Positions 27,105 through 36,140 of a stretch of 64,000 nt of DNA are shown here, piece after piece; position 1 is the stretch's first letter, and each line of letters opens with the position of its first letter. Below the pieces are notes generated by a model, which saw only the letters and a list, made by a program, of their open reading frames with translations, searched no databases and was not told where the DNA came from. The translations under genes were made by a program, and so were the position numbers. The stretch is taken from contig CACXIP010000001.1 in NCBI GenBank assembly GCA_902767775.1, forward strand, positions 186,001 to 250,000, read 5' to 3'. This DNA is from an uncultured Prevotellaceae bacterium (GTDB lineage Bacteria; Bacteroidota; Bacteroidia; Bacteroidales; Bacteroidaceae).

Positions 27105-28898
27105 CTAGTTGCTGCTCTTTTGTGCAGGCTTTTGCGCAGATTTTTGGGTATTGCTCTGTGCTGGCTTTTGAGCTGTCTTCTGAGTGTTGTTCTGCGCAGG
27201 TTTTTGAGCATTGCTCTGTGCTGGTTTGGGGGCTGGCTTTGATTCCTGCTTTGGTGCTGTTTTCGTTTCCGGCTTTGATGCAGGTTTCGATTCCGATTTT
27301 GGGGTAGATTTTGTTTCCGGCTTTGAAGCTTGTTTGGTTTCTGTTGCCGGTTTCTGCGCTGGTTTCGTTTCTGGTTTGGGAGCAGGCTTTGGGGCTGGCT
27401 TTTGTTCTGTTTTTGCTACATTGCTCTGAGCGCTTGGTTTGGCACTTTGGCTGCTTGCTGAGCTTTTGGATTCAGAAGCCGTTGAAGAGGGGGCAGGTGA
27501 GGCCTGTGGAGTGTATTTTGTCATGCTCATTGATGAAATCTTCTTGTCACCTGTCACGTTGGAGGTGATTTTATAATTTTCTGATGAGGCACGCCCGTCT
27601 TTTTTGACAATGGTTTGTTTGGCGGTAAACTCCATGACGTATTCCTGTGAGCCACCCTGCTCGCGCTTGGTGATTTTGTAATCATGGTTAAGCTTCCAAA
27701 TCACATTGCTCACGTCATCACCATGCTGTTTTTTCATCCATCCGGTGACATCACCACTGGTGGCATTCTCTGTTCCCATGAATTGGGAAATCTGCGGGTT
27801 AAGTGTGGCGGTCAGGCGGTTGGCATCATTGCCGTTCACACTGAGGAAGAACTCACGGAACAGCGACTTGGCCATCGCCTCATCTTCTGCCGTGGCGGCA
27901 GCAATCTTAACCGTCACCTTGTCTTTGGCTTCCTTGATGAAATGGCCATCGGCATGTGCTGCGATGTATTTGTCGTATGCGGCTTTAGTGTTTGTTTTTA
28001 AGGCATCTTCCCAGTCGAGAGAGTCGATGATGGACAAAATCTGCAGTTTTTGTGGACTGTCAGGATAGTCTCTCAGATATTGTTCCAATTTGGCCTTTTC
28101 TCTGGTCACAAGACCGAGCGAGAGGTCCTCCTTCTGTTTGGTAATCCTCGTTATCTCATCGTTGACAGCTTTTCTATGGGTTTCCGAGGCATCATTGAAG
28201 TTGCGGAGAAAACTTTTAAGTTCGTTGACGTCATTGCTCCTCATAGCTGTTTCATAAGCCTGGGTCTCGCGTGAGAGTTTGCTTTCATTGTAAAAATAGA
28301 AACAAACGGCAATAATCAGGGCTGTGATGGCTAAAGAAACAATGACGTTTATATAGCCATGTTTCCCAACATGTTCACCATCCTCGTCATCAGCTTCATG
28401 AACGGGCTTTTCAAGATTTTCGCCATCAGTGTCTATATAGCTTCTTGCCTCATCATCGTCATCTGGTTGTGCACCTGTTTCCTCAACAGATTCAGGCTCT
28501 TCCACATTATCCGATGCCTCATCATTCGGTAACTCATCGGCTTCTTTGGTAGTTTCTTCAGCGATTATAGTTTCTTCCTCGTCAGGGGTGTTGTCTGAGA
28601 TAGACGTTTCCTCTTCAGGAATTATCTCTGTATTGGGGTTGTCTTCCTGAGGTGTCTCTTCATTCGGGATGTTGGTGGTGGGCTCATCGTCCTTGACTTC
28701 ATCTTCAACAACATCATTAGTTCCTCCATTATGGTATGCCCTGTAACAATTGGGACATAATCCGTCGTTTTTGAAATACACCTCACCACAATATGTGCAT
28801 TTCGTTATCTTGCCGGCAATCTCCACCCCACAACTTGGGCAGACCGTTGCCTTGTCGCTCGTTTGGTGTCCGCATTCCGGACATTTGATAATTGCCAT
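27105..28898 (-). CDS. Zinc-ribbon membrane protein with Lys/Pro-rich repeat tail
   Basis: 597 residues built from distinct parts. Residues 1-55 hold two double-cysteine zinc ribbons (CPECG...CPSCG and CTYCG...CPNCY). An acidic, Glu/Asp/Thr-rich stretch runs to about 175, then one membrane helix (VIVSLAITALIIAVCFYFY), a helical region with YLRDYPDSPQKLQIL-type repeats, a compact domain near 330-470, and about 115 residues of Lys-Pro-Ala/Ser/Thr repeats to the end. The ribbons should be cytoplasmic and the tail outside. Such tails often bind cell wall. Function unknown; the GH25 lysozyme gene lies 52 bases upstream on the same strand. Confidence 0.75.
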   Translation of the reverse strand: MAIIKCPECGHQTSDKATVCPSCGVEIAGKITKCTYCGEVYFKNDGLCPNCYRAYHNGGTNDVVEDEVKDDEPTTNIPNEETPQEDNPNTEIIPEEETSISDNTPDEEETIIAEETTKEADELPNDEASDNVEEPESVEETGAQPDDDDEARSYIDTDGENLEKPVHEADDEDGEHVGKHGYINVIVSLAITALIIAVCFYFYNESKLSRETQAYETAMRSNDVNELKSFLRNFNDASETHRKAVNDEITRITKQKEDLSLGLVTREKAKLEQYLRDYPDSPQKLQILSIIDSLDWEDALKTNTKAAYDKYIAAHADGHFIKEAKDKVTVKIAAATAEDEAMAKSLFREFFLSVNGNDANRLTATLNPQISQFMGTENATSGDVTGWMKKQHGDDVSNVIWKLNHDYKITKREQGGSQEYVMEFTAKQTIVKKDGRASSENYKITSNVTGDKKISSMSMTKYTPQASPAPSSTASESKSSASSQSAKPSAQSNVAKTEQKPAPKPAPKPETKPAQKPATETKQASKPETKSTPKSESKPASKPETKTAPKQESKPAPKPAQSNAQKPAQNNTQKTAQKPAQSNTQKSAQKPAQKSSN

Positions 28899-28950
28899 TT
28901 TGCTCCTTTTATTGATTGTAAGCCCTTGTTAGTCTGTTAAATATGCTACC

Positions 28951-29649
28951 TCACCATCGTTTGAAACGTAGTTCGCGCAAGCTATGCTGCCCCATGATAC
29001 GGCTTTTGTCCACATAGCCGCGGACTCCGTTGATTCTGCCTTTTCCGGTATATTGCCAGATGATATAGTCGCGGTCATCGGCAAGTTGAGGCTCTGGTTC
29101 AGAATATTGTGCTATCATCAGTTGATAGTCGTCAACCTTTCCTAAGAGATATTTATTGTAGAAGTTCCTTCCTGTATACAGGAGCGGTTTTTGATGATAA
29201 GCCTCCTCTATGAGCAATAGGAATTTCATCAACGAGTCACAAAACTGCCCTGTACCCATTGACTTGGGTTTGGTCTCTATATCTATCATCGGGATAAGGT
29301 CTTGATCTCCCGGGCGGCATTGGCTCATGAAATTATGAAGTTGCAGTTGCTGTGGGACATTGGCATGGTAGAAATGGTATGACCCCACCTTTAGTCCGTA
29401 GCGGTGAGCCAGTTCGATATTGCGCTTGTAAGTTTGGTCCTGTGTCTCCTTTCCCTCTGTGGCTTTGAAATATACATAGGCCATATGGTTGTTCTCTCCC
29501 AATGTCTCCCACCATACATCACCTTGGTAGTGGCTCATGTCCAGACCGTGTATATGATTGCACGTGTCCTCGCACTCCACACCATAGTTTTGAGCACAAA
29601 GCGTCGTAGCCATTAGCAGGCTATATAAAGAAAGCAAGAATGTTTTCAT
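28951..29649 (-). CDS. Secreted GH25 lysozyme (N-acetylmuramidase)
   Basis: 232 residues from the ATG at 29649, which gives a clean signal peptide (MKTFLLSLYSLLMATTLCAQ); two upstream starts only lengthen it. The GH25 signatures are present: HGLDMSHYQGDVWW at the start (catalytic-site Asp), YVYFKATEG, and LIPMIDIE with the catalytic Asp-Ile-Glu. The end IIWQYTGKGRINGV is family-typical. It cleaves peptidoglycan between MurNAc and GlcNAc. Confidence 0.92.
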   Translation of the reverse strand: MKTFLLSLYSLLMATTLCAQNYGVECEDTCNHIHGLDMSHYQGDVWWETLGENNHMAYVYFKATEGKETQDQTYKRNIELAHRYGLKVGSYHFYHANVPQQLQLHNFMSQCRPGDQDLIPMIDIETKPKSMGTGQFCDSLMKFLLLIEEAYHQKPLLYTGRNFYNKYLLGKVDDYQLMIAQYSEPEPQLADDRDYIIWQYTGKGRINGVRGYVDKSRIMGQHSLRELRFKRW

Positions 29650-29668
29650 TTCCATCAATTCAATGTGG

Positions 29669-29676
29669 CAAAGATA
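29669..29676 (-). promoter_or_regulatory. -7 box of the GH25 lysozyme gene
   Basis: Minus-strand TATCTTTG fits TAnnTTTG, 20 bases before the ATG at 29649, which leaves room for a short leader and supports that start. Confidence 0.5.
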
Positions 29677-29744
29677 CATAAAAAAATTCTTTTTAAGAAA
29701 TCCTAACCCACTAATTATTCATTATGGCAAAAAATTAATTTTTT

Positions 29745-29777
29745 TTTGCTTTATGTCATTATTTTGTTGTACCTTTG
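29745..29777 (+). promoter_or_regulatory. Promoter of the flotillin gene
   Basis: TTTG at 29745-29748 and TACCTTTG at 29770-29777 are 21 bases apart, matching the Bacteroidota consensus. The leader would be about 65 bases. Confidence 0.7.
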
Positions 29778-29849
29778 GTGATAGGATATGAGAATTATTG
29801 ATTCTTTTTATTAAACAGTTATCATTTTTTATCAACTAATATCATTATT

Positions 29850-31331
29850 ATGGATTCCGTAGTTACATTATGTATTGTTATCGGCGTCATCATCCTTGCC
29901 CTGTTTATCGGCATGTCGTATGTGAAAGCACCGCCATCTTATGCGTTTATCATCTCTGGTTTAAGCCGCGAACCCCGTGTGCTGATTGGTTCTGGAGGAT
30001 TCAGAATACCTTTCTTGGAGCGTCTTGACAAGGTATACCTGGGACAAATCACCGTTGACATCAAGACAGAGGAGAGCGTACCGACCAACGATTTCATCAA
30101 TGTTGATGTTGATGCCGTTGCGAAAATCAGAGTCACTCCAACATCAGAAGGGACACGTCTGGCTGCCAAGAACTTTCTCAACATGTCACCCACAGAAATT
30201 GCCGAACAGTTGCAGGACTCTCTTCAAGGCAATATGCGTGAGATTATCGGCACACTTGACCTCAGGTCGCTCAACACCGACCGTGATGGCTTTTCCGACC
30301 AGGTGATGATGAAGGCTTCGCCCGATATGAGCAAGTTGGGCATTGAAATCATCAGTTGCAACATTCAGAACGTCACGGATAAAGAGGGGTTGATTCATGA
30401 CTTAGGTGCAGACAACACTGCCAAAATCAAGAAAGATGCCTCCATCAACCGTGCCAATGCAGAGCGTGATGTGAAAATCGAGGTGGCTCATGCCGACCGT
30501 GAGGCCAATGCCGCCAGGGTGGATGCTGATACAGCCATCGCTATCAAGAACAATGAACTTGCTCTCAAGCGGGCAGCCTTGAAGCTGCAGGCAGATACTG
30601 CACAGGCTGATGCTGACGCAGCATACTCCATACAGCAGCAGGAACAGCAAAAGACCATCAACATCAAGACTGTCGAGGCAGAGATTGAGAAAACCCGCCG
30701 TGAGCAGATTCTCTCCCGTGAGCAGATTGAGATTCGAATCAATACTCTTGCCGCAGAGATAGAGAAAAAGGCTGATGCCGACAAGTACCAGATACAGAAA
30801 CAGGCGGAAGCCGACCTTGAGCAACGCAAGCGTGTTGCTGAGGCACAGCGCTATGAGGCAGAGCAAAGGGCTTTGGCACAGAATGCTGCCTCCGATGCCT
30901 CACGCTATCAATTGGAACAAGAGGCACAGGGTATCAAAGCAAAAGGTGAGGCAGAAGCATATGCCATCCAGAAACGAGGTGAGGCAGAGGCTCAGGCGAT
31001 GGACCGCAAGGCAGAGGCATACAAGAAATACAACAATGCTGCTGTCGTACAGATGATTATCGAGGTTCTTCCTCAGATTGTTGAGAACGTGGCCAAACCC
31101 ATCAGCGCCATCAAGGATGTCAACATCTACAGCAGCGATGGTGGAGGTATCTCATCCATGTCGGGCAACGTTCCTGTCGCCATCAAGCAGGCATTTGACG
31201 TCATCCAGTCGGCAACAGGTGTCAGCATGGCAGACATACTCCGCGCAGGAACCATTGAAGCAAAGACCACACGCAACATCAACCTGAACGAGAATGCTCA
31301 GGACGTGGTTGATGGAATCAAGAAAGATTAG
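29850..31331 (+). CDS. Flotillin-like SPFH membrane scaffold
   Basis: 493 residues. One N-terminal membrane helix (residues 4-24) is followed by an SPFH/band-7 domain to about residue 190. A long Ala/Glu-rich coiled coil spans about 195-400 with the flotillin-typical AEA/EAEAYA repeats, and a C-terminal domain follows. It matches YuaG/FloT-type bacterial flotillins, which form oligomers in the inner membrane and organise lipid domains. The usual NfeD partner gene is not adjacent. Confidence 0.9.
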   Translation: MDSVVTLCIVIGVIILALFIGMSYVKAPPSYAFIISGLSREPRVLIGSGGFRIPFLERLDKVYLGQITVDIKTEESVPTNDFINVDVDAVAKIRVTPTSEGTRLAAKNFLNMSPTEIAEQLQDSLQGNMREIIGTLDLRSLNTDRDGFSDQVMMKASPDMSKLGIEIISCNIQNVTDKEGLIHDLGADNTAKIKKDASINRANAERDVKIEVAHADREANAARVDADTAIAIKNNELALKRAALKLQADTAQADADAAYSIQQQEQQKTINIKTVEAEIEKTRREQILSREQIEIRINTLAAEIEKKADADKYQIQKQAEADLEQRKRVAEAQRYEAEQRALAQNAASDASRYQLEQEAQGIKAKGEAEAYAIQKRGEAEAQAMDRKAEAYKKYNNAAVVQMIIEVLPQIVENVAKPISAIKDVNIYSSDGGGISSMSGNVPVAIKQAFDVIQSATGVSMADILRAGTIEAKTTRNINLNENAQDVVDGIKKD

Positions 31332-31332
31332 G

Positions 31333-32166
31333 TCATTCTTCTATCTCTGAAATACCTCTTGCCAAACCACGGAAAATGGTGGCATAGGTCTCACGGGGAG
31401 CAAAGTGCTGAAAACGCAGTGAATGTCTGACAGAACGGTATATCTTCAGCGGGCTTCCCACCACAAAACCACCTTTGCTCTCATGTAGAGCCCATGGCCG
31501 CAACTGACTGAGGTCGTCGTGGCTGATGGCGGAGAGCAACTGTTGCATCGGCTTTTTTACCAATTTGACCACAAAGGGCAGCTCCTCTATCGTAAAACCG
31601 AATCCGGTGATGAGGAGGCTGCCCTGAAGGTTTCCCATACCGGTCATCTCAGTCTTCTTCAACCATTCTTCCAGTTTGACGAAGTCAACCTTGTTGCCCT
31701 CAAGGCGTAGATATCTGCCAAGGTCGATAATGCCTTTAAGATAGCTTCTGCCTGTGAGGATGTGTTCCGCATTGAATAAGATGATGGCCATGGCTTGTAA
31801 AGTCTCGTAAGACCTTTCAGTATCAGCAAATTCCTTGCGGATGATGTCCTTGAGCTGTTGGTTGAGGGGCTTGCTTTGCAATACCATATGGTTGAAGTCG
31901 TAGAGGTCGGCAAATCCTGTTATGGGAGCGACCCGGAGTTCTGCCCCTATCTCATCAATCAGCGACTCTGAGATATTGAGGTTGTTGTCGTAATGATAAC
32001 GCTCCAGTCCATTGGCAAAAACCTGGATGAGTCCGTGCATCTTGGCCAAATCCACCAGTTTGCGCCATTTGTAGTTGGAGAGCATGCCAATAGGCTTGAC
32101 ATCGTCAAAGGCTCCGCTTCTGAGGATGTTGATGAAATTTCTGATGGTTATGCTTGTTGTCTGCAT
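31333..32166 (-). CDS. Unknown protein in the altronate dehydratase operon
   Basis: 277 residues, soluble, no signal peptide and no membrane helix. I do not recognise a firm family. Parts such as NYKWRKLVDLAKMHGL and the segment LKGIIDLGRYLRLEGNKVDFVKLEEWL recall the helical portion of the uncharacterised NTP_transf_5 nucleotidyltransferases, but no GS-x10-DxD catalytic core is present. It starts 5 bases after the antiporter gene and ends two bases before the convergent flotillin gene. It is probably co-transcribed with the LacI-uxaA-nhaC genes. Confidence 0.6.
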   Translation of the reverse strand: MQTTSITIRNFINILRSGAFDDVKPIGMLSNYKWRKLVDLAKMHGLIQVFANGLERYHYDNNLNISESLIDEIGAELRVAPITGFADLYDFNHMVLQSKPLNQQLKDIIRKEFADTERSYETLQAMAIILFNAEHILTGRSYLKGIIDLGRYLRLEGNKVDFVKLEEWLKKTEMTGMGNLQGSLLITGFGFTIEELPFVVKLVKKPMQQLLSAISHDDLSQLRPWALHESKGGFVVGSPLKIYRSVRHSLRFQHFAPRETYATIFRGLARGISEIEE

Positions 32167-32171
32167 AGGGG

Positions 32172-33452
32172 TTACGAATATCTTTTAGGATACCTGAGGA
32201 GAATAGCCAAGGTGGCTATCACGCCCAAAGTCATGGGGTAATAAAGGAAGGGAATTATTCTTATAGGATTGACATTTGCCAATCCAGCTGCCATCAGTAC
32301 TTGTGCTCCGTATGGCAGCAAACCCTGGATGCAGCAGGAGAAAGTGTCGAGTATGCTGGCACATTTCCTGCTGTCAAGTCCGAAACGGTCGCCTATCTTC
32401 TTGGAGATATCGCCAACGGTTAATATGGCAACTGTGTTGTTTGCTGTGCATGCGTTGACCAAACTGACTAATGCGGCGATGGAGAGTTCGGCGCCACGTT
32501 TGCTTGCCACCCTTGAGGTTATTTTCTCTATCATGAAGTCGATGCCGCCGTTTACCCTGATCATCTCAAGAAGTCCGCCTGCCATCATGGTGATGATAAT
32601 CAGTTCTCCCATACCCTTGATGCCATCTCCCATCGATGAAAGCCATCCCCAAATATCATAACTGCCACCTACGAAACCTATGCATCCAGTCAAGAGGATA
32701 CCGAGGGTGAGAACAGCCATCACGTTCATGCCGAAAGCCGCAGCTACCAGCACCACCAAGTATGGAATCACCTTGACGAACTCCACGGCAGGCACTTCTT
32801 TGGGCGACTGGATAGCGGTTCCCATCACGAGATAAACGATGAGGATGATGAAGGCGGCAGGCAGCGTGATGTAAAGGTTCACCCTGAACTTGTCGCTGAG
32901 CCTGCAGTGCTGTGTCGTGGTCGCTACAATAGTCGTGTCGGAGATGAACGAGAGATTGTCACCGAAAAAAGCGCCGCCAACAACTACTGCCGTCAGCAAA
33001 GGTATGCTCGCTCCCGTACTTGCTGCCAGTCCGGTGGCGATGGGGGTGAGCGCTACGATTGTTCCGACACTTGTGCCTATGGAGAGTGAGATGAAACATG
33101 CTGCCACGAACAGTCCTGGCAAAATCATGTTGCTGGGGAGGAGTGATAGGGTGAGATTCACTGTGGCGTCGATGCTGCCCATCTGCTTGGCAGAATGAGC
33201 GAAAGCTCCAGCCATGACGAATATCCACAACATGAGCATGAGGTTGGGGCCGCCCGAACCCTTGCTGTAATGCTCAATGCGCTTTTTGAGAGGCATTCCG
33301 CCAGAGATGGCCACCGCATATACACTGGCAGCCATAAAGGCGACGGTCAGTGGTATCTTGTAGAAATCACCCGCCAGGAGTGACCCTACAAGATAAATGA
33401 CCATAAAGACCATCAATGGGCTGAGTGCAAAAATGCCTCTCTTGTTGCTCAT
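32172..33452 (-). CDS. NhaC-family Na+/H+ antiporter-like transporter
   Basis: 426 residues with about 11 membrane helices. SIGTSVGTIVALTPIATGLA and GGAFFGDNLSFISDTTIVA are the family's conserved re-entrant and helix segments in the IT superfamily. It exchanges Na+ for H+, or possibly an organic anion, at the inner membrane. It lies 42 bases after the altronate dehydratase gene, and this context raises the chance that it carries a sugar acid or balances its uptake; that is inference. A second NhaC paralogue is at 47311-48738. Confidence 0.8.
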   Translation of the reverse strand: MSNKRGIFALSPLMVFMVIYLVGSLLAGDFYKIPLTVAFMAASVYAVAISGGMPLKKRIEHYSKGSGGPNLMLMLWIFVMAGAFAHSAKQMGSIDATVNLTLSLLPSNMILPGLFVAACFISLSIGTSVGTIVALTPIATGLAASTGASIPLLTAVVVGGAFFGDNLSFISDTTIVATTTQHCRLSDKFRVNLYITLPAAFIILIVYLVMGTAIQSPKEVPAVEFVKVIPYLVVLVAAAFGMNVMAVLTLGILLTGCIGFVGGSYDIWGWLSSMGDGIKGMGELIIITMMAGGLLEMIRVNGGIDFMIEKITSRVASKRGAELSIAALVSLVNACTANNTVAILTVGDISKKIGDRFGLDSRKCASILDTFSCCIQGLLPYGAQVLMAAGLANVNPIRIIPFLYYPMTLGVIATLAILLRYPKRYS

Positions 33453-33494
33453 CGGAACGATTTGCTTGCCAAAGGATAATTACAAAACGGTGGC

Positions 33495-34991
33495 TTATAG
33501 GGTGACGCCGTTTTTGAAAATGGATATTTCGCGATATCCGTTCTCTTCATTGCGTGTCCGTTCACCGTTTGCCACAGCGATAATCTTGTTGATGAATTCC
33601 CTGACAAGTTCGTCCATCGACACTCCCTCAACCAATTTTCCCGCATTGAAGTCTATCCAGTTGGGCTTACGTGCATAGAGGTTGCTGTTGGTTGAGATTT
33701 TCATTGTGGGGATGAATGTCCCGAATGGTGTTCCACGCCCAGTGGTGAACAGTACAATCTGGCATCCTGCTGCTGCCAGTGCTGTGGAGGCCACAAGGTC
33801 GTTGCCAGGAGCAGAGAGCAGGTTGAGTCCGTTGGTCTGCAGCCGGTCACCGTATGAGAGTACACCACTGACTGGGGCACGTCCGCATTTTTGAGTGCAG
33901 CCGAGAGCCTTGTCTTCCAGTGTGGAGATGCCTCCTGCTTTGTTTCCGGGTGAGGGGTTTTCACCTACAGGTTCTCCGTGGCTGAGGAAATACTCCTTGA
34001 AGTCATTGACGAGTTGAACGGTTTGCTCAAACAGTTCGGGAGTCTCGCAGCGGTTCATCAGTATGGTTTCCGCGCCAAACATTTCCGGAACCTCAGTCAG
34101 AATGGATGTTCCACCTTGTGCCACAAGGTAATCGGAGAACACTCCGACGAGCGGGTTGGCGGTGATGCCGCTCAGTCCGTCACTGCCTCCGCACTTCAGT
34201 CCGACGCGCAGATGGCTGAGGTCGCACTCCTCACGCCTGTCGCTCGAGGCGAGGGCATAAAGTTCACGTAGGATGGCCATGCCGGCTTCCACCTCATCAC
34301 CATCCACTTTCTGGGTGACGAGGAGGCGAATGCGATTCTTGTCGTAGTCGCCCAGCATTTCCATGAAGTCATCTGGCTGGTTGTTTTCACATCCCAACCC
34401 CAGCACGAGCACTCCTCCTGCATTGGGGTGGAGTACGATGTCGCGAAGCACTTTCCGGGTATTCTCATGGTCGCCGCTTAGTTGGGAGCAGCCATAATTG
34501 TGATGCCATGCATGAACGGCATCAATGCCCTTGCAGCCAGTCTCTTCCTGCAATTGTGCAGCCAGTCTCTCGGCAATACCATTGACGCATCCGACTGTGG
34601 GCACTATCCATATCTCATTGCGTATGCCCACCTCACCATTGGCTCTCTTGTAGCCATTGAAGGTACGGCTCTCGTGTGGAATGTTGAGCTTCTCATCCAC
34701 AGGGTGATATTGATAGGTTAGAGTGCCCGAGAGGTTGGTCTTCAGGTTGTGTTCGTTGACCCACTCACCAGCCTTCAGTTCTTTCAAGGCATGGCCGATA
34801 GGATATCCATACTTAATAATGTCGGTACCTTCCGGTGTGTCCTTGATGAGGATTTTGTGTCCCATTGGAATGTCTTCAACGATGGTGATTTCTTTGTCGT
34901 CCACCATGATTGCCTCTCCTTTTTTGAATGGCCTGAGGCATACCACCACCGAGTCGGCAGGGTTGATTTTGATAAAGGATGTTTGATTCAT
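33495..34991 (-). CDS. uxaA: Altronate dehydratase
   Basis: 498 residues. An N-terminal SAF domain (about 1-95, with AIMVDDKEITIVEDIPMGHK) precedes the UxaA catalytic part with VPTVGCVNGIAERLA, GLKCGGSDGLSGITANP and GCQIVLFTTGRGTPFG. It removes water from D-altronate to give 2-keto-3-deoxygluconate in galacturonate breakdown. uxaB and uxaC are not in the window. It lies 19 bases after a LacI-type regulator gene, which likely controls it. Confidence 0.93.
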   Translation of the reverse strand: MNQTSFIKINPADSVVVCLRPFKKGEAIMVDDKEITIVEDIPMGHKILIKDTPEGTDIIKYGYPIGHALKELKAGEWVNEHNLKTNLSGTLTYQYHPVDEKLNIPHESRTFNGYKRANGEVGIRNEIWIVPTVGCVNGIAERLAAQLQEETGCKGIDAVHAWHHNYGCSQLSGDHENTRKVLRDIVLHPNAGGVLVLGLGCENNQPDDFMEMLGDYDKNRIRLLVTQKVDGDEVEAGMAILRELYALASSDRREECDLSHLRVGLKCGGSDGLSGITANPLVGVFSDYLVAQGGTSILTEVPEMFGAETILMNRCETPELFEQTVQLVNDFKEYFLSHGEPVGENPSPGNKAGGISTLEDKALGCTQKCGRAPVSGVLSYGDRLQTNGLNLLSAPGNDLVASTALAAAGCQIVLFTTGRGTPFGTFIPTMKISTNSNLYARKPNWIDFNAGKLVEGVSMDELVREFINKIIAVANGERTRNEENGYREISIFKNGVTL

Positions 34992-35010
34992 AATAGTAGT
35001 ATATAGTTTG

Positions 35011-36075
35011 CTAAATCATTGTTCGCTGATAGAAATCCACGTTTTCTTTGTTGAGGATTTCAATGGGCATGTAGTTGACAGGCCTTACCTTCTCTTTTAG
35101 AACGATGGCGCTGAACAAAGCCTCCACGCAGTAGTAGCCTTGCATGTATGCATGCTGGGCAATAAGAAATGAGATGCTTCCCTCACGAAGGCATTTCGCA
35201 TTTTTCTTCACCATGTCGTAGCCCATAATCTGTACGTCGCGACGGTTGGTGCGGAGTAAGAACTCGCCTACGATATGTGCTTTTGAACAGAAGGTGATGC
35301 AGTGATGTGTTTTCGGATGTGATTGGAAATACTCTTCCAAAATGTCGTCATATGTGGCTTTCTCTTCCTCTAAAGGCAGGTTTACCTCCTCAATCCTGAC
35401 ATTGGGAAAATGGTCGTGCATATAGTGGCGGAATCCCACTTCGCGGTTGTCCTGCTGCTTGCTGGCCACACGTCCTCCCTTCATTTGTTTCATCACCATA
35501 ATCTCTGTGCTGCCCGAAGCGATGAGCATCAGCATCTTAGCCGCAAAATAGCCGCTGCAGAAAGAGTCCTGCCCGTAGAATGACAAGGGTTTGAGGTCGG
35601 GCATGTAGGAATCGAGCAATACAAAGGGGATGTTTGCCTCATGCAGTTTGTCCGTGAACATACGGGTGTTGTCGAGTGATGAGGGAACGATGATGACTCC
35701 GTCGGGATTCTCTGCAAAGCAGTCATCACAGGCCTTGATGAAAGTTTCGTCATCAAAACGGTGATAGTAGAGCATCTTGACGTCAACATTGAAATCCCTG
35801 CGCACCTCACAAGCCCTGTTGGCGCCTTCTTCTATCTCTTCCCAATAAGCCTCAGAGGCATGCTTGGGCATGATGAGATAAAATGTGTAGGAACGGTTGT
35901 ATGCCAGAGCGCTTGCATACATGTTGGGCTGGTAATTCATTTCCTTTAAGGCTTTCTCCACTTTTTCCCTTGCTGGGAGAGAGACATTCGGACGGTTGTG
36001 CAACACCCTATCGACGGTTCCAACAGATACGCCTGCACGAGCAGCAATATCCTTGATTCTGATTTTTTCGTTCAT
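35011..36075 (-). CDS. LacI-family transcriptional regulator
   Basis: 354 residues from the ATG at 36075 (MNEKIRIKDIAARAGVSVGTVDRVLHNRP), a classical LacI helix-turn-helix followed by the hinge region. Residues about 60-345 form a periplasmic-binding-type sensor domain of the subgroup that binds sugars or sugar acids. It heads the transcript with uxaA, so it probably senses a hexuronate-pathway compound. Two identical palindromes, one over the -7 box and one over the start codon, suggest autoregulation. Confidence 0.9.
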   Translation of the reverse strand: MNEKIRIKDIAARAGVSVGTVDRVLHNRPNVSLPAREKVEKALKEMNYQPNMYASALAYNRSYTFYLIMPKHASEAYWEEIEEGANRACEVRRDFNVDVKMLYYHRFDDETFIKACDDCFAENPDGVIIVPSSLDNTRMFTDKLHEANIPFVLLDSYMPDLKPLSFYGQDSFCSGYFAAKMLMLIASGSTEIMVMKQMKGGRVASKQQDNREVGFRHYMHDHFPNVRIEEVNLPLEEEKATYDDILEEYFQSHPKTHHCITFCSKAHIVGEFLLRTNRRDVQIMGYDMVKKNAKCLREGSISFLIAQHAYMQGYYCVEALFSAIVLKEKVRPVNYMPIEILNKENVDFYQRTMI

Positions 36076-36083
36076 TTGCAAAT
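36074..36083. promoter_or_regulatory. Operator-like palindrome at the lacI-type start codon
   Basis: ATTTGCAAAT, a perfect palindrome that extends to CATTTGCAAATG (36073-36084) and contains the ATG of the regulator. The same 10-mer recurs 27 bases away at 36101-36110. Confidence 0.4.
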
Positions 36084-36099
36084 GAGATGGAATGTATTC

Positions 36100-36111
36100 A
36101 ATTTGCAAATT
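36100..36111. promoter_or_regulatory. Operator-like palindrome over the -7 box
   Basis: AATTTGCAAATT is a perfect 12-base palindrome overlapping the regulator's -7 box (TAAATTTG). The shared core with 36074-36083 argues for a pair of binding sites. However, TTTGCAA is common just after -7 boxes in this group, so coincidence is possible. Confidence 0.4.
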
Positions 36112-36137
36112 TACAGATTAATTGTGAATTGACCAAA
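36106..36137 (-). promoter_or_regulatory. Promoter of the LacI-uxaA operon
   Basis: Minus-strand TTTG (complement of 36134-36137) and TAAATTTG (complement of 36106-36113) are 20 bases apart, in the gap after the FemAB/GNAT-like gene. The leader would be short, about 25 bases. Confidence 0.65.
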
Positions 36138-36140
36138 AAG

